Shown here in pieces: positions 45,273 to 55,565 of a DNA stretch of 64,000 nucleotides. Source of the stretch: Streptomyces sp. MUM 203J (GTDB lineage Bacteria > Actinomycetota > Actinomycetes > Streptomycetales > Streptomycetaceae). The stretch lies in contig NZ_JADWYO010000009.1 of the NCBI RefSeq assembly GCF_022414595.1, forward strand, positions 1 to 64,000, read 5' to 3'. Made by a program: the position numbers and the translations under genes. The notes below the pieces were generated by a model. It made no database searches and was not told where the DNA came from. It saw only the letters and a program-made list of their open reading frames with translations. Within the stretch, counting starts at the first letter, position 1; every line of letters starts with the position of its first letter.

Positions 45273-45615
45273 GGGGGACGTACTCCTGAGTCCGGCACGG
45301 GGGGTGAAAAAAGATTAGTGGTGCCGCCACTCATCCTGGACCGAGGTCTAGTTGACTGGTCATCAAAGAGTGATGGACGCGGGGTGCCCGGGCGACTCCG
45401 GAGCGGAGGCATGTTTCGTACAGCCCATAATGAATGCGGACACAAGGTCGGGTCCGAAGCGGTGCGAAACGGGCATGCATGCCTTTGCAGGCACCGACAT
45501 GACGCCACGCTCAGTGACCAAGGTCACGTCTGAGGTCTTTGCTTTCCGTCACCGAAAATGCACGCGTGAACGCCCTGCGTTCGGATATGCGAAGCGCGCA
45601 GGAATGATCACGAAA
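45273..45615. other. 343-bp less GC-rich promoter region with palindromes
   Basis: This region is visibly richer in A/T than its surroundings. It contains GTGACC-AA-GGTCAC (45513-45526) and GGCATGCATGCC (45472-45483), both palindromes that could be operators for the minus-strand binding-protein operon. Frames here translate poorly; no gene is supported. Confidence 0.45.
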
Positions 45616-46314
45616 TCAGGGTGCCGTGACCAGGGAGCGGAGGAAGTCGAGGTCGACCTCCTCCAGGGAGCCCACGACGACCCGGCCGTCGGCGGGCGCG
45701 ATCGGCGCCAGGGACGGCACGGCGACGACCCGGCAGCCCGCCGCCTCCGCGGCGGCCACACCCGTCGGAGTGTCCTCGACGACCGCGCAGCGCGCCGGTT
45801 CCGCGCCGACGCTGCGGGCGGCCAGCAGGTACGGGTCGGGGTGCGGCTTGGTACGGGGCACCTCGTCGCCCGCGACGGTGACCGCGAAGTGCTCCGGGCC
45901 CAGGGAGTGCAGGACGCGGTCGATGATGCGGCGGTGCGAGGCGGACACCAGGGCCATCGGGATCTCGTGCGCGGCGAGCTGGGTGAGGAGGCGTCTGGCG
46001 CCGGGCATGAGCGGGACGCCGTGGTCGATGCGCTGCTCGAAACGGTCGTTGAGGAGGGTGGTCAGCTCGGGAAGGGCGATGTCCGCGCCCGTGGCCTCGA
46101 TGAGGTAGCCCGCGCTGCGGGTCATCGGTCCTCCGACGACGATGTCGCGCCAGGACGCGTCCAGCTCGTGCCCGAGGTCCGCGAAGACCGCGACCTCCAC
46201 GTCCCACCAGAAGCCCTCGGTGTCGACCAGGGTCCCGTCCATGTCGAGGAACACGGCCTGCAGGGCCGATCTGTCGGCCGTACGGGTCAGGGACGCGGGG
46301 ATGGTGCTGGTCAT
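45616..46314 (-). CDS. HAD-superfamily phosphatase (beta-phosphoglucomutase-like, IA)
   Basis: A 232-residue HAD hydrolase. The nucleophile is in DMDGTLVD (Asp24, Asp26), the Thr/Ser motif in VSASHRR, Lys in PRTKPHPDPYL, and the acidic metal pair in VVEDTPTGVAAAEAAG. A helical cap domain lies between. It belongs to subfamily IA with roles in sugar-phosphate dephosphorylation or isomerisation; the substrate is not predictable. ATG 46314 has GGAGGTG upstream, so the long frame beyond is not coding. It follows metH on the same strand after 253 bp. Confidence 0.9.
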   Translation of the reverse strand: MTSTIPASLTRTADRSALQAVFLDMDGTLVDTEGFWWDVEVAVFADLGHELDASWRDIVVGGPMTRSAGYLIEATGADIALPELTTLLNDRFEQRIDHGVPLMPGARRLLTQLAAHEIPMALVSASHRRIIDRVLHSLGPEHFAVTVAGDEVPRTKPHPDPYLLAARSVGAEPARCAVVEDTPTGVAAAEAAGCRVVAVPSLAPIAPADGRVVVGSLEEVDLDFLRSLVTAP

Positions 46315-46567
46315 CCGGCACACCTCCATGAGGGACGAGAAGGCCGACCACGGCACCCGGGGGGAGCTACGGGAACTCCCGCCGGGGGGAACGCGGCCGG
46401 CCTGCACTGGACCGACCAGTGTACGTCGGCGGACGGGAAGACGCGCCACGGCTTGCCGCCGTCCGGCTGCCGCGCCCGGCAGGACCGCGGGTCCGGGAAC
46501 CCGGGGGTCCGCCCCGAGCCCCCCGTACCGCGGCTTCGCTGCTCGCTCCGAGCCCCGGCGGGGAGGC

Positions 46568-49500
46568 TCAGCGCGCGTTGAAGTACTTCGCCTCCGGGTG
46601 GTGGATGACGATCGCGTCCGTGGACTGCTCGGGGTGCAGCTGGAACTCCTCGGAGAGGTGGACCCCGATGCGCTCCGGCTCCAGCAGCGCCGCGATCTTC
46701 GCGCGGTCCTCCAGGTTCGGGCACGCTCCGTAGCCGAGCGAGAACCGGGCGCCACGGTACTTCAGCGAGAACATGTCCTCGATGGCCTCCGGATCCTCCC
46801 CCGCGAACCCGAGTTCGGCGCGGACGCGGGCGTGCCAGTACTCCGCGAGGGCCTCTGCCAGCTGGACGGACAGCCCGTGCAGCTCCAGGTAGTCCCGGTA
46901 CGCGTCCGCCTCGAACAGCTCCGCCGTCGCCTCACCGATCCGGGAGCCGACCGTCACGACCTGGAGGCCCACGACATCCGTCTCGCCCGACTCCTCGGGG
47001 CGGAAGAAGTCCGCCAGGCACAGCCGGCGGCCCCGGCGCTGGCGCGGGAAGGTGAACCGGGTGCGCTCGTTGCCCTGCTCGTCCAGGATGATCAGGTCGT
47101 CGCCCTTGGACACACAGGGGAAGTAGCCGTAGACGACGGCGGCTTCCAGCAGGTTGTCGGTGTGCAGCCGGTCCAGCCAGCCCCGCAGCCGGGGGCGCCC
47201 CTCGCTCTCGACGAGTTCCTCGTACGAGGGCCCCTCACCGGTGCGAGCCTGCTTGAGGCCCCACTGGCCCTTGAACAGCGCGCCCTCGTCGAGCCAGCTC
47301 GCGTACTCCTTCAGCTGGATGCCCTTGACGACCCGCGTGCCCCGGAAGGGCGGCTCGGGGACCCGGTTGTCCGTGGCCACGTCCGAGCGCACCGCGCCCT
47401 CCTGCGGCCCCGCGGCGCCGCCCGCAGCCGACGCGGCTTCCGCGGCCGCCCCGGCGGTGGCACGTACCCGGCGCTGCCTCAGTTCGGGGAGCGCGGCTCC
47501 GGGGACGCCGCGCTTGACGGCGACGAGTGCGTCCATAAGGCGCAGTCCCTCGAACGCGTCGCGGGCGTAGCGGACTTCGCCCTCGTAGACCTCGTGGAGG
47601 TCCTGTTCGACGTAGGCGCGGGTGAGGGCGGCGCCGCCGAGGATGACGGGGTACTTGGCAGCCAGGTCGCGCTGGTTGAGCTCCTCCAGGTTCTCCTTCA
47701 TGATCACCGTGGACTTGACGAGGAGCCCGGACATGCCGATGACATCGGCGCGGTGCTCCTCCGCGGCCTCGACGATCGCGGAGACGGGCTGCTTGATCCC
47801 GAGGTTGACGACGTTGTAGCCGTTGTTGGACAGGATGATGTCGACGAGGTTCTTGCCGATGTCGTGGACGTCGCCGCGCACGGTGGCCAGCACGATCGTG
47901 CCCTTGCCCTCCGCGTCGGACTTCTCCATGTGCGGTTCGAGGTAGGCGACCGCGGTCTTCATCACCTCGGCGGACTGGAGCACGAACGGCAACTGCATCT
48001 GGCCCGAGCCGAACAGCTCCCCGACCACCTTCATCCCGTCCAGCAGCGTCTCGTTGACGATCTCCAGGGCCGGACGGGCCGTCAGCGCCTCGTCCAGATC
48101 ACCTTCCAGGCCATTGCGTTCGCCGTCGATGATCCGCCGCTTCAGCCGCTCCTCCAACGGCAGCGCGGCCAGCTCCTCGGCCTTGCCCGCCTTCAGTGAC
48201 TTGGCGGTCGCCCCCTCGAACAGCGCCATCAGCTTCTGCAGCGGGTCGTAGCCCTCGGCACGCCGGTCGTAGATCAGGTCCAGGGCCGTGGTGACCTGCT
48301 CCTCGTCGAACCGGGCGATCGGCAGGATCTTCGACGCGTGCACGATCGCCGAATCCAGCCCGGCCTTCACACACTCGTCCAGGAAGACCGAGTTCAGCAG
48401 GATCCGCGCGGCCGGGTTGAGGCCGAAGGAGATGTTCGACAGCCCCAGCGTGGTCTGCACCTGCGGGTGACGGCGCTTCAGCTCGCGGATGCCCTCGATC
48501 GTGGCGATCCCGTCCTTGCGGGACTCCTCCTGACCCGTGCAGATGGTGAAGGTCAGACAGTCGACGAGGATGTCCTCCTCGCGGATGCCCCAGTTCCCGG
48601 TGAGGTCGGTGATCAGACGCTGCGCGATCTCGACCTTCTTCTCCGCCGTGCGGGCCTGGCCCTCCTCGTCGATCGTCAGCGCGATCAGCGCGGCGCCGTG
48701 CTCCTGGGCGAGGCGGGTGACCTTCGCGAAACGCGACTCCGGCCCGTCACCGTCCTCGTAGTTCACGGAGTTGATCACCGCACGGCCGCCGAGCTTCTGC
48801 AGACCGGCACGGATCACGTCCACCTCGGTGGAGTCCAGCACGATCGGCAGCGTCGAGGCGGTCGCGAAACGCCCCGCCAGCTCCTCCATGTCGGCCACCC
48901 CGTCGCGGCCGACGTAGTCCACGCACAGGTCGAGCATGTGCGCGCCCTCACGGATCTGCTCCCGGGCCATCTCCACACAGTCGTCCCAGCGCGCCTCCAG
49001 CATGGCGGTCCGGAACTTCTTCGACCCGTTCGCGTTCGTCCGCTCGCCGATGGCCAGGTACGAGGTGTCCTGCCGGAACGGCACGGTCTGGTACAGCGAC
49101 GCCGCGCCCGGCTCCGGCCGCGCCTCCCGCGACGGCGGGACCACCCCCCGCACCCGCTCGACGACCTGCCGCAGGTGCTCAGGTGTCGTGCCGCAGCAGC
49201 CGCCCACCAGCGACAGCCCGTACTCCCGCACGAACGTCTCCTGGGCATCCGCCAGCTCCGGGGCCGTCAGCGGATAGTGGGCGCCGTCCTTGCCCAGGAC
49301 CGGCAGGCCCGCGTTCGGCATGCACGACAGGGGCACACGGGAGTGGCGGGCCAGATAGCGCAGGTGCTCGCTCATCTCCGCCGGGCCCGTCGCACAGTTC
49401 AGCCCGATCATGTCGATGCCCAGCGGCTCCAGCGCGGTCAGCGCCGCACCGATCTCCGAACCCAGCAGCATCGTCCCGGTCGTCTCCACCGTCACCGACA

Positions 49501-50107
49501 CGATCAGCGGCACGCTGTAACCGGCGACCTCCATCGCCCGGCGCGCGGCGATGACGGAGGCCTTGGTCTGCAGCAGGTCCTGGGTGGTCTCCACCAGCAG
49601 CGCGTCCGCGCCTCCGGCCAGCAGGCCCTCGGCGTTCTGCTGATAGGCGTCACGGATCGTCGTGTACGTGGTGTGGCCCAGAGTCGGCAGCTTCGTACCC
49701 GGGCCCATCGAGCCCAGCACCCACCGCTCCTGCCCCGTCGAGGCGGTGAACTCGTCCGCCACCTCGCGGGCGATCCGCGCGCCCGCCTCCGACAGCTCCA
49801 CGATCCGCTCGTCCGCGTCGTACTCGCCCAGTGCCGTCAGGTTCGCACCGAACGTGTTGGTCTCCACGCAGTCGACACCGGAGGAGAAGTACGCCTCGTG
49901 CACCGACCGCACGATGTCCGGGCGGGTGACGTTCAGGATCTCGTTGCAGCCCTCCAGCTGCTGGAAGTCCTCCAGCGTCGGCTCCTGCGCCTGAAGCATC
50001 GTGCCCATCGCCCCGTCCGCGACCACCACACGCGAGGCGAGAGCCTCACGGAAGGCAGCCGCACGGGCGGCGGAGGGTGCGGCGGAAGAGGACGGCGACG
50101 AGGCCAT
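46568..50107 (-). CDS. metH: Cobalamin-dependent methionine synthase MetH
   Basis: A 1179-residue, four-module enzyme. Order: homocysteine domain (about 1-320; zinc Cys in LNCATGPAEM and GGCCGTTPEHL); pterin/methyl-tetrahydrofolate domain (about 340-620); cobalamin domain with RGDVHDIGKNLVDI, whose His is the lower cobalt ligand; SAM reactivation domain (about 930-1179, LGYGACPNLEDR). It remethylates homocysteine to methionine. I see no cobalamin riboswitch in the short leader. ATG 50107 follows CAGGGAGCACC. Divergent from gylR. Confidence 0.96.
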   Translation of the reverse strand: MASSPSSSAAPSAARAAAFREALASRVVVADGAMGTMLQAQEPTLEDFQQLEGCNEILNVTRPDIVRSVHEAYFSSGVDCVETNTFGANLTALGEYDADERIVELSEAGARIAREVADEFTASTGQERWVLGSMGPGTKLPTLGHTTYTTIRDAYQQNAEGLLAGGADALLVETTQDLLQTKASVIAARRAMEVAGYSVPLIVSVTVETTGTMLLGSEIGAALTALEPLGIDMIGLNCATGPAEMSEHLRYLARHSRVPLSCMPNAGLPVLGKDGAHYPLTAPELADAQETFVREYGLSLVGGCCGTTPEHLRQVVERVRGVVPPSREARPEPGAASLYQTVPFRQDTSYLAIGERTNANGSKKFRTAMLEARWDDCVEMAREQIREGAHMLDLCVDYVGRDGVADMEELAGRFATASTLPIVLDSTEVDVIRAGLQKLGGRAVINSVNYEDGDGPESRFAKVTRLAQEHGAALIALTIDEEGQARTAEKKVEIAQRLITDLTGNWGIREEDILVDCLTFTICTGQEESRKDGIATIEGIRELKRRHPQVQTTLGLSNISFGLNPAARILLNSVFLDECVKAGLDSAIVHASKILPIARFDEEQVTTALDLIYDRRAEGYDPLQKLMALFEGATAKSLKAGKAEELAALPLEERLKRRIIDGERNGLEGDLDEALTARPALEIVNETLLDGMKVVGELFGSGQMQLPFVLQSAEVMKTAVAYLEPHMEKSDAEGKGTIVLATVRGDVHDIGKNLVDIILSNNGYNVVNLGIKQPVSAIVEAAEEHRADVIGMSGLLVKSTVIMKENLEELNQRDLAAKYPVILGGAALTRAYVEQDLHEVYEGEVRYARDAFEGLRLMDALVAVKRGVPGAALPELRQRRVRATAGAAAEAASAAGGAAGPQEGAVRSDVATDNRVPEPPFRGTRVVKGIQLKEYASWLDEGALFKGQWGLKQARTGEGPSYEELVESEGRPRLRGWLDRLHTDNLLEAAVVYGYFPCVSKGDDLIILDEQGNERTRFTFPRQRRGRRLCLADFFRPEESGETDVVGLQVVTVGSRIGEATAELFEADAYRDYLELHGLSVQLAEALAEYWHARVRAELGFAGEDPEAIEDMFSLKYRGARFSLGYGACPNLEDRAKIAALLEPERIGVHLSEEFQLHPEQSTDAIVIHHPEAKYFNAR

Positions 50108-50307
50108 GGAGGTGCTCCCTGGAGTGCGACGGCTGTCGGCTTTGCGCCACCGGGCGGGAGGCGCACGTCGTCAGCCTAACCGCCGGGGCCCCGGGGCGGG
50201 CATCGCGTCCCACGTGGCGGACGGCATGCTTGGCGGGGCGTCGAAGACCGGCCATGACCATCGAGCACGGCCAACCATGTGGCCGGAGGTCGGTAAAGGC
50301 CGATAGT

Positions 50308-50324
50308 GTTCAGCATTGTCGAAC
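50308..50324. promoter_or_regulatory. GylR-type operator 1 (upstream of gylR)
   Basis: GTTC-AGC-ATTGTCGAAC, a near palindrome (GTTC...GAAC) 26 bp before the gylR start. The opposite-strand form of the site upstream of glpF (51276-51292) differs at only four of 17 positions. Autoregulation by GylR is known in S. coelicolor. Confidence 0.65.
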
Positions 50325-50349
50325 CATGGAGTGAAGGAGCAGGCCGAGG

Positions 50350-51114
50350 ATGGCGAAGAACATCCAGTCGCTTGAGCGGGCGGCGGCGATGCTGCGGCTG
50401 CTCGCCGGCGGAGAGCGCCGGCTGGGTCTCTCCGACATCGCCTCTTCGCTGGGCCTGGCCAAGGGCACCGCGCACGGCATCCTGCGGACACTCCAGGCCG
50501 AGGGCTTCGTCGAGCAGGACGCCGCGTCCGGCCGCTATCAGCTCGGAGCCGAGCTGCTGCGGCTGGGCAACAGCTACCTGGATGTGCACGAGCTGCGGGC
50601 GCGGGCGCTGGTCTGGACGGACGACCTCGCCCGGTCGAGCGGCGAGAGCGTCCATCTGGGAGTGCTGCACCAGCACGGGGTGCTGGTGATCCACCACGTG
50701 TTCCGCCCGGACGACAGCCGGCAGGTGCTGGAGGTCGGCGCCATGCAGCCGCTGCACTCGACGGCCCTGGGGAAGGTGCTGTCGGCCTACGACCCGGTGG
50801 CCCACAGCGAGGCCGTGGAAGTGGAGCGCAAGGCGTTCACCGCCCGCACGGTCACGGGGCTGGACGACTTCGAGGAGTTGCTGGACCTCACGCGGGCGCG
50901 CGGCTGGGCCGCGGACGTGGAGGAGACCTGGGAGGGCGTGGCGTCGGTGGCCGCGCCGATTCACGACCGGCGGCGGATGCCGGTGGGCGCGGTGGCGATC
51001 ACGGGTGCGGTGGAGCGGGTCTGCGACCGGGGCGAGCTGCGGTCGGAGCTGGTGGCGGCGGTGCGGGAGTGTGCGCGGGCGGTGTCCCGCGATCTGGGTG
51101 CGGGACGCTTCTGA
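50350..51114 (+). CDS. gylR: IclR-family glycerol operon repressor GylR
   Basis: A 254-residue IclR-type regulator. The N-terminal winged helix shows IQSLERAAAMLRLLAGGERR and LSDIASSLGLAKGTAHGILR; the effector domain contains VHLGVLHQHGVLVIHHVFRP and MQPLHSTALGKVLSAY. It lies upstream of the glycerol genes glpF, glpK and glpD, as in S. coelicolor, where GylR represses the operon and its own gene in the absence of glycerol. Matching operator-like sites flank it. ATG 50350 follows GAAGGAGC. Confidence 0.93.
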   Translation: MAKNIQSLERAAAMLRLLAGGERRLGLSDIASSLGLAKGTAHGILRTLQAEGFVEQDAASGRYQLGAELLRLGNSYLDVHELRARALVWTDDLARSSGESVHLGVLHQHGVLVIHHVFRPDDSRQVLEVGAMQPLHSTALGKVLSAYDPVAHSEAVEVERKAFTARTVTGLDDFEELLDLTRARGWAADVEETWEGVASVAAPIHDRRRMPVGAVAITGAVERVCDRGELRSELVAAVRECARAVSRDLGAGRF

Positions 51115-51441
51115 CCTGCATGTGAGCGGTCTGCCGACCGTGCGGCGCCCGGCCCGGGGAACCCCCTGAGCGCCGGGCGTTCCCACATGTGCGCGGAGGG
51201 CGACGGTAACGATCGGGTCTACCGGTCACGAACCCTTGACGGCGAATTAACCCGAGGGCAAAACTGCCGTCCATCGGTCGACAATGTCGAACACCTACCG
51301 GGATTACGCGCTAGAGTGTGACAACGCCAGGAGGCCGATAACCGCCCTCACCCTGAGGGAATCGCTCTCATCCCGAGGGCAACGGACCACCGGAGGGACC
51401 CGGGGTTCGCCTTTCCTGGACGAAGGACAAAGGAGTCGCGG
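51115..51441 (+). promoter_or_regulatory. Glycerol operon promoter and leader
   Basis: A 327-bp region before glpF. It contains the GylR-type operator (51276-51292), a possible -10 TAGAGT (51312-51317) just downstream, and a small hairpin CCCTCA/TGAGGG (51345-51359) in the presumed leader RNA. Together they fit glycerol-inducible transcription. The region from 51115 to 51230 shows nothing else. Confidence 0.6.
51276..51292. promoter_or_regulatory. GylR-type operator 2 (upstream of glpF)
   Basis: GGTCGACAATGTCGAAC; its reverse complement GTTCGACATTGTCGACC aligns with the gylR site at 50308 with four mismatches of 17. It overlaps the likely -35 region of the glycerol operon. Confidence 0.65.
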
Positions 51442-52209
51442 GTGTCCAGCTCCGACATCTTCATCGGCGAGATCATTGGTACCGCCCTACTCATCCTCCT
51501 CGGCGGAGGCGTCGTCGCCGCCGTCGTGCTCAAGCGGTCGAAGGCGCACGGCGCCGGCTGGGTCGCCATCACCTTCGGGTGGGGCTTCGCGGTGATGACC
51601 GCTGTCTACACTGCCGGTTCCCTCTCCGGCGCCCATCTGAACCCGGCAGTCACCCTCGGCATCGCCATCAAGGACAACGACTGGGCCAACGTGCCCGTCT
51701 ACTTCGCGGGCCAGCTGCTCGGCGCGATGATCGGCGCCTTCCTGGTCTGGGTGGCCTACTACGGCCAGTTCCACTCCCACCTGCGGGACCCGGAGATCAT
51801 CCGCAAGCCCGTCGAAGGCGCGATCGAGGGCCCCGGCCCGGTTCTGGGCATCTTCTCCACCGGCCCCGAGATCCGGAACACCTGGCAGAACCTCGCCACC
51901 GAGATCATCGGCACCGTCGTGCTGGTCCTGGCCGTCCTCACCCAGGGCCTCAACGACAGCGGCAAGGGCCTCGGCGTCCTCGGCGGTCTGATCGTCGCGT
52001 TCGTGGTCGTCTCCATCGGTCTCTCGCTCGGCGGCCCGACCGGTTACGCCATCAACCCGGCCCGTGACCTCGGCCCGCGCATCGTGCACGCACTGCTCCC
52101 CCTGCCCCACAAGGGCGGTTCCGACTGGAGCTACTCCTGGATCCCGGTCGTCGGCCCGCTCGTCGGCGCGGCCATCGGCGCGGGCATCTACAAGCTCGCG
52201 TTCGTCTGA
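51442..52209 (+). CDS. glpF: Glycerol uptake facilitator GlpF
   Basis: A 255-residue aquaglyceroporin with six membrane helices and two pore NPA motifs, HLNPAVT and INPARD (the latter after LGGPTGYA). The second NPA is followed by D, as in glycerol facilitators. Glycerol enters passively and is trapped by GlpK. GTG 51442 has AAAGGAG upstream. First gene of the glpF-glpK-glpD operon under GylR. Confidence 0.95.
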   Translation: MSSSDIFIGEIIGTALLILLGGGVVAAVVLKRSKAHGAGWVAITFGWGFAVMTAVYTAGSLSGAHLNPAVTLGIAIKDNDWANVPVYFAGQLLGAMIGAFLVWVAYYGQFHSHLRDPEIIRKPVEGAIEGPGPVLGIFSTGPEIRNTWQNLATEIIGTVVLVLAVLTQGLNDSGKGLGVLGGLIVAFVVVSIGLSLGGPTGYAINPARDLGPRIVHALLPLPHKGGSDWSYSWIPVVGPLVGAAIGAGIYKLAFV

Positions 52210-52321
52210 TCCGATAGCGCAGAACAGCTCGGCCCGCACAAGCTCAGTTCCGTCACAGGAAAAGCTCGCGCCAGGCACCAGCCGTACCGCACCCTCACCG
52301 ACACCGAGGAGCACACCCCCT

Positions 52322-53854
52322 ATGACCGCCACCATCTCCCACGGTTCCGGCCCGTTCATCGCGGCCATCGACCAGGGCACCACCTCCAGCCGCTGCATCG
52401 TCTTCGACCGCGACGGACGCATCGTCTCCGTCGACCAGAAGGAGCACGAGCAGATCTTCCCGAAGCCGGGCTGGGTCGAGCACGACGCCAAGGAGATCTG
52501 GACCAACGTCCAGGAAGTCGTCGCCGGAGCCATCGAGAAGGCCGGCATCACCCGCGCCGACGTCAAGGCCATCGGCATCACCAACCAGCGCGAGACCACC
52601 GTGCTGTGGGACAAGAACACCGGTGAGCCCGTCCACAACGCGATCGTGTGGCAGGACACCCGCACCGACGCACTGTGCAGAGAACTGGGCCGCAACGTCG
52701 GCCAGGACCGCTTCCGCCGCGAGACCGGCCTGCCGCTGGCCTCCTACTTCGCCGGCCCGAAGGCCCGCTGGCTGCTGGACAACGTCGAGGGCCTGCGCGA
52801 GCGCGCCGAGGCCGGCGACGTCCTCTTCGGCACCATGGACACCTGGGTCATCTGGAACCTGACCGGCGGCGCCGAAGGCGGTCACCACGTCACCGACGTC
52901 ACCAACGCGTCCCGCACCATGCTGATGAACCTCCACACCATGGAGTGGGACGACAAGATCCTCCAGTCCATGGAGCTCCCGGCCGCGATGCTGCCGGAGA
53001 TCCGCTCCTCCGCCGAGGTGTACGGCACGGTCAAGGGCGGCGTCCTGGACGGCGTCCCGGTCGCCTCCGCGCTCGGTGACCAGCAGGCGGCGCTGTTCGG
53101 CCAGACCTGCTTCGCGGAGGGCGAGGCCAAGTCCACGTACGGCACCGGAACGTTCATGCTGATGAACACCGGCGACAAGATCATCAACTCGTACAGCGGG
53201 CTGCTCACCACCGTCGGCTACCAGATCGGGGACAACAAGCCGGTCTACGCCCTGGAGGGCTCGATCGCCGTCACCGGTTCGCTCGTCCAGTGGATGCGCG
53301 ACCAGATGGGCCTCATCTCCACCGCCGCCGAGATCGAGACCCTGGCCCTGTCGGTCGAGGACAACGGCGGCACGTACTTCGTGCCGGCCTTCTCCGGCCT
53401 GTTCGCCCCGTACTGGCGCTCCGACGCCCGCGGTGTGATCGCCGGACTCACCCGCTACGTCACCAAGGCGCACATCGCCCGCGCCGTCCTCGAGGCCACC
53501 GCCTGGCAGACCCGCGAGATCACCGACGCCATGACGAAGGACTCCGGCGTCGAACTGTCCGCACTGAAGGTCGACGGCGGCATGACCTCCAACAACCTGC
53601 TGATGCAGACCCTCTCGGACTTCCTCGACGCACCGGTCGTGCGCCCGATGGTGGCCGAGACGACCTGCCTCGGCGCGGCCTACGCCGCCGGCCTGGCCGT
53701 CGGCTTCTGGCCCGACACCGACGCGCTGCGTGCCAACTGGCGCCGCGCCGCCGAGTGGACCCCCCGCATGGACGCGGAGACCCGCGAACGCGAGTACAAG
53801 AGCTGGCTCAAGGCCGTCGAGCGGACCATGGGCTGGATCGAGGACGAGGAGTAA
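52322..53854 (+). CDS. glpK: Glycerol kinase GlpK
   Basis: A 510-residue FGGY kinase. The N-terminal [16 protein letters not shown] binds ATP phosphates, [11 protein letters not shown] and VWQDTRTD line the glycerol site, and the second FGGY signature ends in [20 protein letters not shown]. It phosphorylates glycerol with ATP to glycerol 3-phosphate. ATG 52322 follows GAGGAGC. It lies 112 bp after glpF and 6 bp before glpD in one operon. Confidence 0.96.
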   Translation: MTATISHGSGPFIAAIDQGTTSSRCIVFDRDGRIVSVDQKEHEQIFPKPGWVEHDAKEIWTNVQEVVAGAIEKAGITRADVKAIGITNQRETTVLWDKNTGEPVHNAIVWQDTRTDALCRELGRNVGQDRFRRETGLPLASYFAGPKARWLLDNVEGLRERAEAGDVLFGTMDTWVIWNLTGGAEGGHHVTDVTNASRTMLMNLHTMEWDDKILQSMELPAAMLPEIRSSAEVYGTVKGGVLDGVPVASALGDQQAALFGQTCFAEGEAKSTYGTGTFMLMNTGDKIINSYSGLLTTVGYQIGDNKPVYALEGSIAVTGSLVQWMRDQMGLISTAAEIETLALSVEDNGGTYFVPAFSGLFAPYWRSDARGVIAGLTRYVTKAHIARAVLEATAWQTREITDAMTKDSGVELSALKVDGGMTSNNLLMQTLSDFLDAPVVRPMVAETTCLGAAYAAGLAVGFWPDTDALRANWRRAAEWTPRMDAETREREYKSWLKAVERTMGWIEDEE

Positions 53855-53860
53855 ATCGAC

Positions 53861-55471
53861 ATGACCACCCTGCAGAGCGTCCCCGCGCTCGGGACGCACC
53901 CGGCTGCCGGTTCCCTGCCGAGCCGCGCCGAGACCCGGGAGCAGCTGTCCAAGGCGACCTACGACCTGCTGGTCATCGGCGGCGGCATCCTCGGAATCTC
54001 CACCGCCTGGCACGCCGCCCAGTCCGGGCTGCGGGTGGCTCTGGTGGACGCCGGCGACTTCGCCGGCGCCACCTCCTCCGCCTCCTCCAAGCTGCTCCAC
54101 GGCGGACTGCGCTACCTGCAGACCGGCGCGGTGAAGCTGGTGGCGGAGAACCACTTCGAGCGCCGTGCGGTCTCCCGCCAGGTCGCCCCGCATCTGGCGA
54201 ACCCCCTGACCTTCTACCTTCCGGTGTACAAGGGCGGACCGCACGGCGCCGCGAAGCTGGGCGCGGGCGTCTTCGCGTACTCGGCGCTGTCGGCGTTCGG
54301 TGACGGCGTCGGCCACCTGCTCAGCCCCGCCAAGGCCGCGCAGGACGTGCCGGAGCTGCGCACCGACGGCCTGAAGGCCGTGGCCGTGTACGGCGACGAC
54401 CAGATGAACGACGCGCGTATGGCGCTCATGACGGTCCGCGCGGCCGTCGAGGCCGGGGCGACGGTCCTCAACCACGCGGCCGTCACCGGGCTGCGGTTCA
54501 CCGACGGCCGGGTCACCGGCGCCGACCTGAAGGACGGCACCGACGGCACCGAGTTCGGGGTGAACGCCCGCCTCGTGCTCAACGCGACCGGGCCGTGGGT
54601 GGACCACCTGCGCCGCATGGAGGACCCCAACGCGGCACCGTCCATCCGCCTGTCGAAGGGTGCCCACCTCGTCCTGAAGCGGACCTCCCCGTGGAAGGCC
54701 GCGCTGGCCACCCCGATCGACAAGTACCGCATCACCTTCGCCCTCCCCTGGGAGGACATGCTCCTGCTCGGGACCACCGACGAGGAGTTCGAGGGCGACC
54801 CGGCGGACGTCGCCGTCAACGACAAGGACACCGACCAGATCCTGGACGAGGCCGCCTTCTCGATCCGGGACCAGCAGCTGAAGCGTGAGCTGATCACGTA
54901 TGCCTTCGCCGGTCTGCGGGTGCTGCCGGGCGGGCCCGGCGACACCGCGAAGGCCAAGCGGGAGACCGTCGTCACCGAGGGCCGGGGCGGCATGCTGTCG
55001 GTCGCCGGCGGCAAGTGGACCACCTTCCGCCACATCGGCCGCACGGTGATGGGCAAGCTGGCGGCCCTGCCCGGGCGTCCTCTGTCCGAGGACATGGCGC
55101 CGGTCTCCAGCCTGCCGAAGAAGCTGCCGCTGCCGGGCATAGCGAACCCGCACGCGGTCGCACACCGGCTGCTGGTCGACGGCGGCACTCCCGGCCCGCG
55201 CATGGCCGCCGACACCGCTCGCCACCTGGCCACCCACTACGGCTCGCTGTCCTTCGACATCGCGCGCATGGCGTACGAGTCGCCGGAACTGGCCGAGCGG
55301 ATCCACCCGGACGCCCCGGAGATCTGGGCCCAGGTCGCCTACGCGCGCGACCACGAGTGGGCGGAGACCGCGGACGACGTGCTGCGCCGCCGCACGACCC
55401 TGACGATCCGGGGTCTGGCGACGGACGAGATCCGCGGCAGGGTGGAGACCATGCTGGCCGACAGGGCCTGA
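53861..55471 (+). CDS. glpD: Glycerol-3-phosphate dehydrogenase GlpD
   Basis: A 536-residue FAD-dependent, membrane-associated dehydrogenase. The FAD motif is VIGGGILGISTAWHAAQ (about residues 31-47), then LHGGLRYLQTG, substrate-site segments NATGPWVDHLRRM and GKWTTFRHIGRTVM, and a C-terminal helical domain. It oxidises glycerol 3-phosphate to dihydroxyacetone phosphate and passes electrons to quinone. It follows glpK after six bases and ends in a strong terminator, closing the operon. Confidence 0.95.
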   Translation: MTTLQSVPALGTHPAAGSLPSRAETREQLSKATYDLLVIGGGILGISTAWHAAQSGLRVALVDAGDFAGATSSASSKLLHGGLRYLQTGAVKLVAENHFERRAVSRQVAPHLANPLTFYLPVYKGGPHGAAKLGAGVFAYSALSAFGDGVGHLLSPAKAAQDVPELRTDGLKAVAVYGDDQMNDARMALMTVRAAVEAGATVLNHAAVTGLRFTDGRVTGADLKDGTDGTEFGVNARLVLNATGPWVDHLRRMEDPNAAPSIRLSKGAHLVLKRTSPWKAALATPIDKYRITFALPWEDMLLLGTTDEEFEGDPADVAVNDKDTDQILDEAAFSIRDQQLKRELITYAFAGLRVLPGGPGDTAKAKRETVVTEGRGGMLSVAGGKWTTFRHIGRTVMGKLAALPGRPLSEDMAPVSSLPKKLPLPGIANPHAVAHRLLVDGGTPGPRMAADTARHLATHYGSLSFDIARMAYESPELAERIHPDAPEIWAQVAYARDHEWAETADDVLRRRTTLTIRGLATDEIRGRVETMLADRA

Positions 55472-55530
55472 ACCGGCCCGAACCGGCCTGAACAGACCTG
55501 ACACAGCGTCCTGATCCGCACATCAGGGCA

Positions 55531-55565
55531 CGAGGGCGGCCCCCCGGTCCGGGGGGCCGCCCTCG
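55531..55565. terminator. Terminator of the glycerol operon
   Basis: A perfect 16-bp stem (55531-55546 with 55550-55565) with a 3-base loop, 59 bp after the glpD stop. Confidence 0.88.

Noticed and set aside
45269..45508. 79-residue Cys/Pro/Arg-rich frame on the minus strand
   Set aside because: It has no ribosome site and overlaps the promoter region of the binding-protein gene; composition does not look coding.
50108..50349. Cobalamin riboswitch before metH
   Set aside because: No B12 box or paired helices could be found by eye in the minus-strand leader.
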